DNA of 64,000 nucleotides from Adiantum capillus-veneris (GCA_014529385.2 CM043969.1:9463001-9527000), one strand, 5' to 3'. Numbered from the stretch's first letter, positions 1-10,075 are shown. Translations and numbers: made by a program. The notes: generated from the letters alone by a model not told the origin.

Positions 1-1318
1 CCCTTTAAGTCAGTTTTAACCTTTTTCAATTCATCTTCCGACCCTGCAGCATCCAACATTTGTCCCATACAGTGGACAATAGTATTCCAAGAAGACTGGA
101 TGAGGACTGAACATCCATCCTTAACTATAGCTGGGTCAGAATTAGTAGGCTCATATATTGTAACTGGAGCCATATAGGGTAATGGTGCATAATCAGCTTT
201 CTGTAGAAAGAGACGTCCTTTCAGTGGATGGGTCTGCATCTGCTGCAACCTGTCCTTCTTTACCAAGTGCAAAGCTTCTTCATTATTGGAGATAGAGACA
301 CCACCCAATAAAGTTGGAAATGTTGGACCTTTCCCTTTTTCCAGTTGACCTTTACCCTTATCTAGTTGTTCTTTGTCCACAGCCGACTGTTCTGCTACCT
401 TCTCAAAAGTCATTGCTTTTGCTTGATCTTTGCCAGTACCATTAGCGACTGTACTATGTCCTACTGACTGGTTGACCTCAGCATTCTGAGCAGGTTGTTT
501 ATGAGGTTGGCTAACTATAGCCTTTTCAATACTCGCATTTTTGACCTGACTCTCTATCTGCTTCAGAAAAGCACTGCTCTTCGTCAATGTAGTCTTCGGT
601 TTCTTCGAACTACCAGCCTGATCTTCAGTGGCTTTCCTTTTCAGACCAGTTGGAGTGGTTTGACTGTCCGTGGCTTCTTCATCTGAAGACAGATTGGATT
701 CTGAAACTGGCTTCTCACTCCAAGCCGATTTTACCTAGCCATGAGCATCTAGAGCAGTGGCCCAATATAAAAATTGCCAAACATACCAAGCTTTGAAAAC
801 ATTCTGGGATTTCAACTTGGTAGTTTACTGAAGCACTTTCTGTGACAGGATCTGACAAAGGTTGATAGAGACCTTTGAATTCAATGTCTTGGCCAGCAGC
901 ATAGCAAAAACTTTCTGGGACACATATGTTGGATTATTTTTAAGACTCACTTCTTCTGCCACAAACCTGTAAGCAGTAGAAGCTTCCAGTCCTACCACTG
1001 GAATCCCTTGACCACTTGCTTTCCACTTGCGCTTAGCAGCTTCATCCTCTTTTAGGACCATACTGATCTGTTGTGGGGTTGTCACAGATGGCTTGGGGTT
1101 ATTAGGCATCCGGAATGCAAAAGCTATGTCTTCTGGTGTAGCAGACACCTTTTTACCATACACTATGGCACTGCCATCTTCAGCATCAAAAGAGTCAAGA
1201 ACCTGCTTTATGATGGCCACATCAAAAGCGATTCTTGAGGCTTGCAGAACGACTCGTAGATCCCATAGTTGCAGCAAAGCCATAGCTTGGTCAGTGAATA
1301 CATAGCGCTGAATCTTGC
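1..1318 (-). pseudogene. Extra (third) ORF of element X, downstream part, truncated by window edge
   Basis: On the minus strand one frame runs from 1,318 to the left edge with only two stops (TAA at 825-827, TAG at 735-737). From 734 to 1 it is fully open. The first about 165 codons are rich in predicted helix and contain a V-x-A-T-P-E-D-I-A-F-A-F-R-M-P segment. After the second stop comes a Ser/Lys/Glu-rich region with a basic bipartite stretch (KRK, then KKPK about 10 residues later) that looks like a nuclear localisation signal. The frame continues from 10,081-10,186, where the same ORF was cut by element A: removing A and one CTTGC copy restores the phase. It lies after integrase, where plant Gypsy elements sometimes carry env-like or other additional ORFs. 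No transmembrane segment is evident, so env is unlikely. Function unknown. Confidence 0.6.
1314..1318. repeat. Target site duplication CTTGC, left copy (element A)
   Basis: CTTGC immediately precedes the TG of the left LTR and is repeated exactly at 10,076-10,080. Confidence 0.95.
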
Positions 1319-1890
1319 TGTTAACCCTCACGGCACACGGACACCCTATGATCTATAAACGTTGTATTATTTAGAGTCAGGTACCGGGCTTGTCGGTCCA
1401 ATAGGGAAAGGTAGAGTGATCGCCGATGAGAGGCGCACTTTAACTTGGACATTCAAGGGATTAGTTGGTTAAGCATGGGCGCCCAAGTGTGAATGGGGTG
1501 AGCTCCTATAAAAGCCAACTAAACCTAATTTTTACTCATTCTCTCATTTGTGCAATTGAAGAGTGCTCTTGCTCCATCTTTTCTTCTTCTCCTCCTTCAC
1601 CTCCTTGTGTGTGTGTGTCTGTGAGAGAGAGAGAGAGAGGGAGAGTGTGTGTGCGATCGAGCATTACGAAGGCACGACGGCGGCGAAGCGGTTGAGCGCG
1701 GCACGACTGCAGCTTCTTCTTCATCGCGGCGAGGAATCCACCACAAAGGCGAGCGTAGAGCGGTGAGTGACACACCCTTTGTTTTCTTGAGCTTGCTAGT
1801 TTAGGCTTGTTGTGTGCTTGGAGCCGTTTGTGGCTCGCACACGGTGTATTGGCAAGTCCCTTGATTCGACAGTGCGGCAAGGAGCGCACA
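1319..1890 (+). repeat. 5' LTR of element A
   Basis: Starts TGTTAACCCTCACGG and ends GCGCACA. It repeats at 9,492-10,075 almost base for base. A TATA box (CTATAAAAG, about 1,507-1,515) precedes a (TC)/(TG)/(GA) simple-repeat stretch at about 1,575-1,650, consistent with a promoter and start in the middle of the LTR. Confidence 0.95.
1507..1515 (+). promoter_or_regulatory. TATA box in 5' LTR of element A
   Basis: CTATAAAAG, conserved in the 3' LTR at about 9,679-9,687. It should drive the genomic RNA that contains the gag-PR ORF. Confidence 0.7.
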
Positions 1891-1894
1891 TTTT

Positions 1895-1913
1895 TGGCGT
1901 CGTTGCCGGGGAT
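1895..1913 (+). other. Primer binding site of element A (tRNA-Asp type)
   Basis: TGGCGTCGTTGCCGGGGAT begins four bases after the LTR end. It matches the complement of the plant tRNA-Asp 3' end (TGGCGCCGTTGCCGGGGA) with one mismatch. Confidence 0.85.
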
Positions 1914-1989
1914 ATGCCCCACACTAAGCTCGGTTAGCACTTTACGCTTCCTTGTGGTGCAATTTCTATCGTAGGAAAGGCAGGGAAGG

Positions 1990-2175
1990 AGTGCGTGGAG
2001 ATTTTTGTTTTTTGCGTTTTCTGCATTTGCTGTCAAGTTTCAATTTCTGCTATTGTCTGCGTTTTTTCAATTTCTGCATTTTCAAGTTCGGCGTTTTCAA
2101 TTTTTGCAATTTTCTGCATTTCTGCGTTTTTCAATTTCTGCATTTTCAGTTTCTGCAGTTTTTGCGTTTTTTCAA
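1990..2175 (+). repeat. Imperfect tandem repeats in the leader of element A
   Basis: Repeated T-rich units built on TTTCTGCATTTTCAA and TTTCTGCGTTTTTCAA, roughly 15-30 bp each, lie between the primer site and gag. Short ORFs across them have a biased Phe/Ile/Ser composition and are not genes. Confidence 0.75.
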
Positions 2176-2244
2176 TAAAAAACGTGACTCTTAAAACGGA
2201 CGGGTTGGTTTGTATAAAAGGTAGATCGGGATCGGGATCATTTT

Positions 2245-2304
2245 CCCAAGCCCAAGCCCAAGCCCAAGCCCAAGCCCAAGCCCAAGCCCAAGCCCAAGCC
2301 CAGG
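2245..2304 (+). repeat. (CCCAAG)9-10 hexanucleotide repeat
   Basis: Nine perfect CCCAAG units from 2,245 to 2,298 followed by one CCCAGG variant, in the untranslated leader of element A. On either strand it gives artefactual Gln-Ala or Trp-Ala ORFs. Confidence 0.95.
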
Positions 2305-2688
2305 CCTCAGTCCTCAGTCTTATGATATATACTAGACTCACTCTTATATATATACCCTACTCCCTCAAGAGGGAATGAGAGCATGTGGGACAAGTCCTCC
2401 ACTCTCCTCCTTTCTCTTCCCACTTGCACACTTAGACTTTCTAGTTTGGGCCTAGTTCCCTACTGGAAATTGACAGTTTTAGGGATTCCGAGGGCATAGA
2501 GTGACCAAACGGAGGGCTGTAAAGCACGGCACGACCCTCTGACCGATACGCTCGTTTCGAGCTATCACACGGCCCATTCCACGACACGCTCTAAAAAATA
2601 TAGCAAAAAAACAAACAAAAAACACGCTAAAAACTAGTCACAAGGTCTCCTACAGCAGCTTTTTGACACCTTAGGGTATCAAAAGCAC
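2305..2688 (+). other. Remainder of untranslated leader, element A
   Basis: No credible ORF. The block from about 2,380 to 2,600 (GCATGTGGGACAAGT onward, with the CTGTAAAGCACGG segment) is recognisable in inverted orientation upstream of the gag start of element B (about 24,360-24,610). That conservation argues that the leader has a function such as packaging or translation. Confidence 0.6.
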
Positions 2689-5600
2689 ATGCACTTACGC
2701 TCTGGGCGGGTGCTAGAACACGAGCTTATTGAGGGTGCCTCTGTTCATACGGACACCCATTACCCATCCACGATAAGCTCTAGACCCTCAACGGGGACAC
2801 AAGGTAGCACCACCCAAGACCCTAAAATAGCCGCTAGTGATTCCTCCTCCGACTCAGAAATCATGGAAGCATACCCTACCCAAAACACTGAGAGAGAAGG
2901 CCATGCACCTCCCGAAGCTCCACAGCCTAGTACTAGTATGTATAGCCGTTTCATGGAAACATTAGGTAGAGCTACTCGCTCGGAACCTGATGCAAATGAA
3001 GCACACGAAGGGGGTGGGGAAGTGGACTCTCCTTTCACATCGCGCGTGGACCCCACACCCCCAAAGAGTGTCCATGTGGATATCCTACCAACTTCTTACC
3101 AAGAAGGCCCTGTTGAGCTGCCTCCTTCAGAAGTTCCCTCTAGAGTACCGTTGGTGACAAGTAAAACCACGGGGAGCAACATTGCTTCTACCTCACAAGA
3201 AACCGTTAACACGTCGACTCTAGAAGGATTGTTCATTAATGACCATTGGACATACGACCTCCACACTGAGGTGTTGACGGATCTACACTCTGGCCACGCC
3301 TACCATGTAGGATGGATAGAGATTGTACAATCCACCTCTAGTGCCACGAGCATCGAAGATCAACAGAAAATGATCTGTAATGTTATCCATGGCATTATTC
3401 AATCAGAAAGGCAAAACCGAGGGGTAAATATACTCTCAACTGGCCCCATGAGATTTCTGGATACGAGCAAGGCTCAACAGCCTACTCTATCACAAATGGA
3501 GACTCCTCTAATGAGCCCCATGGACCCATCTTACGTCATTTCACCTGGGGTCTCTATGCAATCTGAGCCTCCGAGCGACAAATTTAGCTTCCCTAACTTG
3601 TCTCAACCCTCTATTAAGGAAAACACAGTGCTCACTCCAGGGATAAGCCTGACAGAGAATGTACCGATGACATCTACGGTTAGCGCAGTGCCACTACCTA
3701 GTGTCGTAGTACCTAATATGGGGCCTCGACCATATGTGCCTCTAGCCCCTTATGCACACATGGCCCCCACACCTCCAATTGTACCACTTGCTTATGCTCC
3801 TCGAGTGCCGCTCCCTAGCTCTTATCCGAGTGGACCTATGCCCGGTTATGTTCCATATTCTGCATCATCCACACATATGCCAAGACCGGTACCCGTTCCT
3901 CTCCCACATATGATTCCAAGAGTACCTCCACCGGCCCTGCCTCCTCACATAGGTGACTTGGCAGCGTTTGCTCAAACCATAGGTCGATCTATCGCGGAAA
4001 ATATGCATCATACATCTGATAGAGAGCCTAGAAGTAAGGCAGTACAAATTGCCAAACTCACGCAAAAATTCAATGGGGACGAAGATGCTAGGAAACACAT
4101 TGAAGTGTTTGAACAAGTATGTGATTCCTTAGGGGAATGCAACGAACTACATAAGTGCAATGCCTTAAGCTTGACATTAAGTGGGAAGGCTGGAGATTGG
4201 TATAGGACCCTAAGGGTGGACGAGAAAACAATCTACCCTACCCTTCGAAGGTTGTTTCTAAAGGAGTACATACGAGAAGGTGTGCTTTGGGGTGTAGCAT
4301 CTCAGCTACAGAAGGCCGAACGTAAGGAAGGAGAGTCAGTAAGGGACTTCATTAGTCATCTAAAGCACTTAAACTCTCGCTGCCCTGTAAATGAGCGCTT
4401 CAACAATAACCAACTGCTTGATCGATTCATTCGAGGGTTGAGGAATGAAGGAATCTATAATGGACTAGTGATTAGAGGTATCACAACCTGGGAAGATGTC
4501 ACTGCCAATGCAATCCAATTAGAGGACAACTTGATGATAGCAGGCATGAGGGTGTCTACTGACACGAGATCCACTAGCTCACAAGCCATTGAATATGAAC
4601 CCATGACTGCAAAGCCCATTGCCAATGAGCCAAAGGTATTTGAGACATTCTTGACAGACCTCACCAAGGCAATCCAAGAGTCTCTTAAGGATAATCGACC
4701 CCCTCAAAATAGTCACATGTATCCAAGAAGGGAGCAACAATGGTGTTCCATTTGCTTAGGTCCACATAGCACTAGTGAGTGCCCTATGTTTAGAGTAAAA
4801 TTTAATGGAACTTGCAACGCATGTGGTAGGTATGGTCACCAAGCTAAGGATTGTTTAATGATCAAACGTATGATGGCAAATAGACCACCTGTAGCCTGGA
4901 CGGATGCGCCTCGAGCTCCTGTATTGATGCCTACTCCACCTGTTGAGCAACTACCGCAACACATGGTCCCTAGATCTCAAAATGTTGTACAAGCTACACC
5001 GTTACCACCTCCTGTGCTAGGACCGCAGCCCCCGCATCCAAGAGTCGCCCCTATGAACCAAGTGGGTTGCGAGCCATCAAATGCTTATCCAGATGGCTGT
5101 GAGGAGGAAATAGACACTAGTATTGCCTACGGACTTGATACATTGGAAGAGTGTCCTATATACTACATGGAAGATTGTTGGGGGCAAGTCAAGCCGGTTT
5201 ATCAAGCTGCTGCTGTCGCATCCAGAGGTCAAAATATCAACACCCAGGCTAGGAGGCCACCTCTTCAATGCTACGAGTGTGGTGGACCACATCGAGCAGC
5301 GGAGTGCCCTATTAGGCTGCAAAAGAATGCTGCACAGATGCAAGTAAATCAAGGGAGCACGTCTGCAATGCCAATACTCACATGTAATCGTTGTGGCATA
5401 GATCACTTGATTGCCCAATGCCCCTATAACCCAAATGCGCCTAAAATCACACCCCTGAATTTGGTCGAAATTGCTAGTGTGACATCGCCAATACCACCCG
5501 TCGCACCCGCTTATGCGATTACATGGTCCATGCTTCAAGGGCCAGGACATATCCTCGAAGAGAGAGATACCGCGTCAATTATCCAAGCAAAGAAAAAGAA

Positions 5601-7869
5601 GACACGAAGGAAGAAGTCGCAGAATACGGAAAATTCAAAGCCAAGTTCCAAAACAAACATAGGAACAGGAGATGACCCCGTGTATATGAATGACCTCGAG
5701 GATGATTCAGATTCAGTCGAGACAATGGAGACTAGAACCAATACCACAAAGGGAAAGACCGACAAAGAAAACCGTAACATGGAACCAAATGAAAACCGAA
5801 TAAGAGAAAACCATAAAGAGCCTCTGAAAACAGCACAAGTGTTTCCAAATCCAATCCAAGACCCCCAAGATAAACCGCAGGGGCAAAAAGGGAAGAATCG
5901 TAAAAAGAAGATTGGGACGTACCCAAACCCTGTAGACGAGATTAAGCAGGTGAAACATCTAAGAGGTTTAGTGGAGGAGACTCAAAGGAAACTAGAACCA
6001 GAACCCATGCATATCAAAATTCATGACACAGTGTTTCCCACGCAAGTTCATCCACCCCACATGAACCATAGACCGTTAGCCATATCTAGTATCATCCAAG
6101 AAGGGAGTGAGGACGGGACATCAGAAAGTGAGCATACACCCTTCTTGTTGGAAAGGATGTTTAACGAAGGAATACCTGATCCCATTGAGGAATATGAGAT
6201 TCCATCCTCACCAGTTCCTAGTCAAGGACCTACACCCTGCAAAACGCCAATGAATGTTGCCAAACTAGTGGACTTCATGTCTTTTGAGGTCCGAACCACG
6301 ATCATAGCAAAGCTGTATGGAGATCCTGAGTTATTCCTTGCACTTCGAGCATTCCTTAACGGAGAGCTACGAACGGGATTACCACAGTTTGCGCAACCAA
6401 ATAGGCCTGACTCGATTATGATTGATGAGGAAAATCATGTGCAATCACTTGACTTAGATGGACACGAGTCTGTGATCGAGGTACCCATTAACGAATTAGG
6501 GCAGTATTTTGAAGGCGACGAGTCTAATGTGACCCTACCCATCACTACCAAGGGATTAACTATAAAGGGAATTCTTGATGGTGGTGCGGGAGTTAGCATC
6601 GTTACAAAAGATTGTTGGGAATCCATGGGAAAACCCCGCCTCAGTGTTACTAACATTGTGGTAAAGATGGCAAATGGTACCATAGCCAAACCTATGGGGA
6701 TGCTCAAGGATCTTAAGATCAAAGTTCTAGGACACAAGGTACGACATACGTTCATTGTAATGGATTTCTCTAAACACCTTATGTCATATGAAATGATTTT
6801 AGGACGACCATTCATGAGGGAAGCACAAATGGTTCACGATTGGTCTAAAAATCATGTCTATTTGCAATTCCAAGACTCTGTCCTTAGAGTGAATTTGGTG
6901 ACTGGTAAGGTACACCCCTTAGGGAGTAAAACCATTATTGATCATCGCTCTGACACCACAGTTCACTCGGCCCCACTACAATATTGTTACACTTGTAAGA
7001 AGGATACAGACATTGGCCAAGATTCTCCTTACATGGATGTGTTACCGGGTATGACGGAATCAGACAATGTAGACTGGGTCCACCTAGCATCAACCATAGA
7101 CACTTGGGGAAATAGGGGGACGACCTGGGTAACACCTGAGGGGGATGAAATTCCTGTACCCTTAAATATGCTACAAGCAATGCATATCGCTTCCGACAAG
7201 ACTCATCCTAATGTCATGAAGAAAACATACAAGTGGGTCCCTAAAGCTTCTTTAGTGACCATAGCTAGTGCTAAAAAACAGAAGCCTTGTAAGAAACGTA
7301 CCACTCGCTCCAAGAAAAGTAAGAAAATGTTGCGATGGATCCCTAAACGACTATTGGAAGCCCAAGGCTACTATCAAGGAAATGATCAAATCTGGGTGCC
7401 AAAACGTAGATTGTGCTCTTACCTAACACCTGACCCAAGTGAGCCCAATCCCGTAGCTCCAAAACGAATCAATGATCGTGAAAAGAAAAAAATCACAGAA
7501 TGCTACACACCCGCTCCCGAGCTAGTTTGGGTACCAAAGAAAGAACGATTTGTTCCACCTAGCTCAGGAAGGGGGGAGTCCCATGAAGATTCTAGCTCCT
7601 CATGTAATACATCCATAGAGGTAAAAGCTTCTACACAGCCTCCATCTAGAGTAGTGGACCTCCATGAAGCTACAAAAGAATCCACACCTCCCAGTGTTCA
7701 CGAATCACCTGATGAACCACTTCAAGTTCGATCCTGGGAGAGTACCTTACCACCGTTGCAACTTGACGAGGCACCTAGGGTAATAGAAAACTACTGGCAA
7801 AAATCCTCACCTATTACCAACTGGAACAATTGGTTTCAAAGGGTGACAAGCTCATTTCAAACGGTATGA
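2689..7869 (+). CDS. Gag-protease polyprotein of element A (1,726 aa, intact)
   Basis: Structural capsid protein fused to a retropepsin-like aspartic protease; expected in cytoplasmic virus-like particles. The ATG at 2,689 is the first in frame and opens with M-H-L-R-S-G-R, a start shared with the gag of elements B (24,282) and F (60,463). A Pro-rich low-complexity region spans about residues 310-430. The retrotransposon gag domain is about 465-590. CCHC knuckles start near residues 686, 710, 861 and 899. A Lys/Arg patch is near 967. The protease has L-D-G-G-A-G (Asp about 1,297) and the distal I-L-G-R-P-F (about 1,370). The tail carries four W-[VI]-P-K motifs (about 1,515, 1,549, 1,568, 1,613). 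It aligns with element B up to about residue 1,500; then B runs on to RT while A has the WVPK tail and a stop. No internal stop or frameshift in 5.2 kb implies recent selection or very recent insertion. Confidence 0.93.
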   Translation: MHLRSGRVLEHELIEGASVHTDTHYPSTISSRPSTGTQGSTTQDPKIAASDSSSDSEIMEAYPTQNTEREGHAPPEAPQPSTSMYSRFMETLGRATRSEPDANEAHEGGGEVDSPFTSRVDPTPPKSVHVDILPTSYQEGPVELPPSEVPSRVPLVTSKTTGSNIASTSQETVNTSTLEGLFINDHWTYDLHTEVLTDLHSGHAYHVGWIEIVQSTSSATSIEDQQKMICNVIHGIIQSERQNRGVNILSTGPMRFLDTSKAQQPTLSQMETPLMSPMDPSYVISPGVSMQSEPPSDKFSFPNLSQPSIKENTVLTPGISLTENVPMTSTVSAVPLPSVVVPNMGPRPYVPLAPYAHMAPTPPIVPLAYAPRVPLPSSYPSGPMPGYVPYSASSTHMPRPVPVPLPHMIPRVPPPALPPHIGDLAAFAQTIGRSIAENMHHTSDREPRSKAVQIAKLTQKFNGDEDARKHIEVFEQVCDSLGECNELHKCNALSLTLSGKAGDWYRTLRVDEKTIYPTLRRLFLKEYIREGVLWGVASQLQKAERKEGESVRDFISHLKHLNSRCPVNERFNNNQLLDRFIRGLRNEGIYNGLVIRGITTWEDVTANAIQLEDNLMIAGMRVSTDTRSTSSQAIEYEPMTAKPIANEPKVFETFLTDLTKAIQESLKDNRPPQNSHMYPRREQQWCSICLGPHSTSECPMFRVKFNGTCNACGRYGHQAKDCLMIKRMMANRPPVAWTDAPRAPVLMPTPPVEQLPQHMVPRSQNVVQATPLPPPVLGPQPPHPRVAPMNQVGCEPSNAYPDGCEEEIDTSIAYGLDTLEECPIYYMEDCWGQVKPVYQAAAVASRGQNINTQARRPPLQCYECGGPHRAAECPIRLQKNAAQMQVNQGSTSAMPILTCNRCGIDHLIAQCPYNPNAPKITPLNLVEIASVTSPIPPVAPAYAITWSMLQGPGHILEERDTASIIQAKKKKTRRKKSQNTENSKPSSKTNIGTGDDPVYMNDLEDDSDSVETMETRTNTTKGKTDKENRNMEPNENRIRENHKEPLKTAQVFPNPIQDPQDKPQGQKGKNRKKKIGTYPNPVDEIKQVKHLRGLVEETQRKLEPEPMHIKIHDTVFPTQVHPPHMNHRPLAISSIIQEGSEDGTSESEHTPFLLERMFNEGIPDPIEEYEIPSSPVPSQGPTPCKTPMNVAKLVDFMSFEVRTTIIAKLYGDPELFLALRAFLNGELRTGLPQFAQPNRPDSIMIDEENHVQSLDLDGHESVIEVPINELGQYFEGDESNVTLPITTKGLTIKGILDGGAGVSIVTKDCWESMGKPRLSVTNIVVKMANGTIAKPMGMLKDLKIKVLGHKVRHTFIVMDFSKHLMSYEMILGRPFMREAQMVHDWSKNHVYLQFQDSVLRVNLVTGKVHPLGSKTIIDHRSDTTVHSAPLQYCYTCKKDTDIGQDSPYMDVLPGMTESDNVDWVHLASTIDTWGNRGTTWVTPEGDEIPVPLNMLQAMHIASDKTHPNVMKKTYKWVPKASLVTIASAKKQKPCKKRTTRSKKSKKMLRWIPKRLLEAQGYYQGNDQIWVPKRRLCSYLTPDPSEPNPVAPKRINDREKKKITECYTPAPELVWVPKKERFVPPSSGRGESHEDSSSSCNTSIEVKASTQPPSRVVDLHEATKESTPPSVHESPDEPLQVRSWESTLPPLQLDEAPRVIENYWQKSSPITNWNNWFQRVTSSFQTV

Positions 7870-9477
7870 TCTACCCAAGGAAGGGGGGAGTGTTTGTGGA
7901 CATCCATCATTCACTTGTTTCCCTCTCAACCTTTTTCCCTGACCTCTCCATTCCAATCTTAGGGAATGTACATATAAAGCTTTATACTCACAAAAAAAAA
8001 AAAGAGCAAGAGCAATTAGCAAACGAGTATGCACAATAAAAGTCAAAACATTGACTCAGACCTACACATGTCACATCTGGTACAGTGAAACAGAAACCTA
8101 TGCCATAAAACACCTTTGATCCTCATCACTTGAGTGATGGAGGGTAGGTAAGATTAGTACGATAGAGTGTTTCTGTTTTAGAGTTGAGAGTTAGCGAAGT
8201 TATCTTTTCCCACTAATGTGCCTCCTAGAGGTATTGTTTGTGTTTCATAGTGTGTACAGGAACCTGTTGCTATTGATAGGATTTGGACCTTCATGGAACC
8301 TTTCTCTCGTTCACACTTCAAATCAAGTGCGACCATCGACACAAACAGGTGTTTCTTGTCCATTAGCATTGCCCTTATCTTTTTGCATCCATGATTGTTT
8401 GCTTTGATTGTGATTGGTAGCATAATATTCAGCGCATTTGCTTAGTATCAAACATTTAATTCAATGCAATCTTTTGTCATAATCAATTGTTTAGGTGTAA
8501 AAATCAAGCAGTCCGACTAAGCTAGTTTGACCAAGCTAGGTATTAGAAATCTTCTCTTAATACCATGGGGAATGCCTTCCTAATAAGCAATGGTTACTTA
8601 GGTTCTTAATCCGATTTAGGCAGCATTGTATGAAATGTACTAGGGCTTTCTAGTGGGCTTAACCCTATTGACCTTTATCTTAAGTATTATAAAGGGAGTT
8701 TACTAATGTGATGAGCCTGGGGAGGGTAACAGTGTTATATGACCCCCCAAAGTTACAAAATTTAAATGTTGAAAATGAACAAACAAAAAATCAAAGTGCC
8801 ACAATGTAAAATCTTACGCTGGAAGAGAAATCCTGGCTTGAATTGGTACTTCACTCACATGTATTGCCTATGGTACTAGAGCCCTAGAGGTTCCCAGTGT
8901 GGGCGCTTTTCCTTGAAAAGCAAAAAACCCAAGGCATACAAAATAAGCACACACATCATAATTGAATCAATGTGAAAAGACCTTGGGGGGTCAAAGAAAA
9001 AGTAATCAGTCAGGCGATGATTTCATGAGAAATTCCTTTATGGTAGCTTAACTACAAGGTTTTCTAGATATAGCCTCTAGTCAGCCCTCGAACATCAATA
9101 CTTGGCTCTCGCAATTAAACAACTTAATTGACCACAGATAATTAAGAAGCTTACCCATGGTATTAATATTTGATCTCTAGTGCTTTTCGACCGTCAAATT
9201 AGCGACCCCAGACTTGTTTAATTTTTTACCTTTACATATGTTTATGCATTTGATTACATTGCAATTTAATGTTCATTGCTACCAAATTGTTTGAAATTCT
9301 TTTACCAATCAATTTGTCTACCTAAAACTGCATATGCTTTTTAAGAGAATGCAATTACTGTGCCAATGTTGTTTGATTTTGCAGTGACTGAAGAAGGCTA
9401 AGGACATTCATCTCAAATGCTCTTCCACCTCGACGACCCATCTTCAACTCAATAGCTTCCGAGGACGGAATCTACAT
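7870..9477 (+). other. 1.6-kb non-coding 3' region of element A
   Basis: No ORF with recognisable similarity and no RT or IN motifs on either strand. It starts with a polypurine-tract-like GGAAGGGGGGAG at about 7,879-7,890, right after the gag-PR stop. Otherwise it is AT-rich unique sequence. It occupies the place where pol would be in an autonomous relative. Confidence 0.7.
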
Positions 9478-9491
9478 CAGGAAGGGGGGCA
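9478..9491 (+). other. Polypurine tract of element A
   Basis: CAGGAAGGGGGGCA lies directly before the TG of the 3' LTR, the position required for plus-strand priming. Confidence 0.85.
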
Positions 9492-9778
9492 TGTTAACCC
9501 TCACGGCACACGGACACCCTATGATCTATAAACGTTGTATTATTTAGAGTCAGGTACCGGGCTTGTCGGTCCAATAGGGAAAGGTAGAGTGATCGCCGAT
9601 GAGAGGCGCACTTTAACTTGGACATTCAAGGGATTAGTTGGTTAAGCATGGGCGCCCAAGTGTGAATGGGGTGAGCTCCTATAAAAGCCAACTAAACCTA
9701 ATTTTTACTCATTCTCTCATTTGTGCAATTGAAGAGTGCTCTTGCTCCATCTTTTCTTCTTCTTCTTCTTCACCTCCT

Positions 9779-9815
<37 letters not shown>

Positions 9816-10075
9816 GAGAGAGAGGGAGAGTGTGTGTGCGATCGAGCATTACGAAGGCACGACGGCGGCGAAGCGGTTGAGCGCGGCACGACTGCAGCTT
9901 CTTCTTCATCGCGGCGAGGAATCCACCACAAAGGCGAGCGTAGAGCGGTGAGTGACACACCCTTTGTTTTCTTGAGCTTGCTAGTTTAGTCTTGTTGTGT
10001 GCTTGGAGCCGTTTGTGGCTCGCACACGGTGTATTGGCAAGTCCCTTGATTTGACAGTGTGGCAAGGAGCGCACA
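9492..10075 (+). repeat. 3' LTR of element A
   Basis: Near-identical to 1,319-1,890. It has longer (TG)n and (GA)n runs and about five visible substitutions. The TATA box is at about 9,679-9,687. Confidence 0.95.

Larger units (their letters stand above)
1319..10075 (+). mobile_element. Element A: complete non-autonomous Ty3/Gypsy-type LTR retrotransposon (gag-protease only)
   Basis: 8,757 bp bounded by TG...CA LTRs (572 and 584 bp) and a perfect 5-bp duplication. It has a tRNA-Asp-type primer site just after the 5' LTR, a polypurine tract just before the 3' LTR, and one uninterrupted 1,726-codon gag-PR ORF. I see no RT, RNase H or integrase motif between the ORF and the 3' LTR. By eye the LTRs differ by about five substitutions plus simple-repeat length, so it is young. 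This matches the class of LTR elements that keep gag but lack pol and move in trans. Confidence 0.93.

Noticed and set aside
1-1318. Envelope-like gene in element X
   Set aside because: No signal peptide or membrane helix. The protein is polar with a nuclear-signal-like stretch.
1895-1915. tRNA gene fragment
   Set aside because: Only the 3'-end complement is present, next to an LTR, so it is a primer binding site. The same applies at 27,129, 30,555 and 62,422-62,442.
1465-2036. ORFs across the LTR start region of A, repeated at 9,709-10,140
   Set aside because: Both copies are LTR sequence with simple repeats, and reading frames do not agree between copies.
1995-2378. Gln-Ala repeat ORF and Trp-Ala ORF on the other strand
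   Set aside because: Products of the CCCAAG hexanucleotide repeat in a non-coding leader.
5077-5958. Several 70-160 codon minus-strand ORFs opposite gag of A
   Set aside because: Antisense shadows of a strongly coding plus frame. No domain, and none is preserved in B.
8178-8423. 81-codon minus ORF and overlapping 63-codon plus ORF in the 3' region of A
   Set aside because: Composition and lack of any recognisable motif are consistent with chance ORFs in AT-rich DNA.
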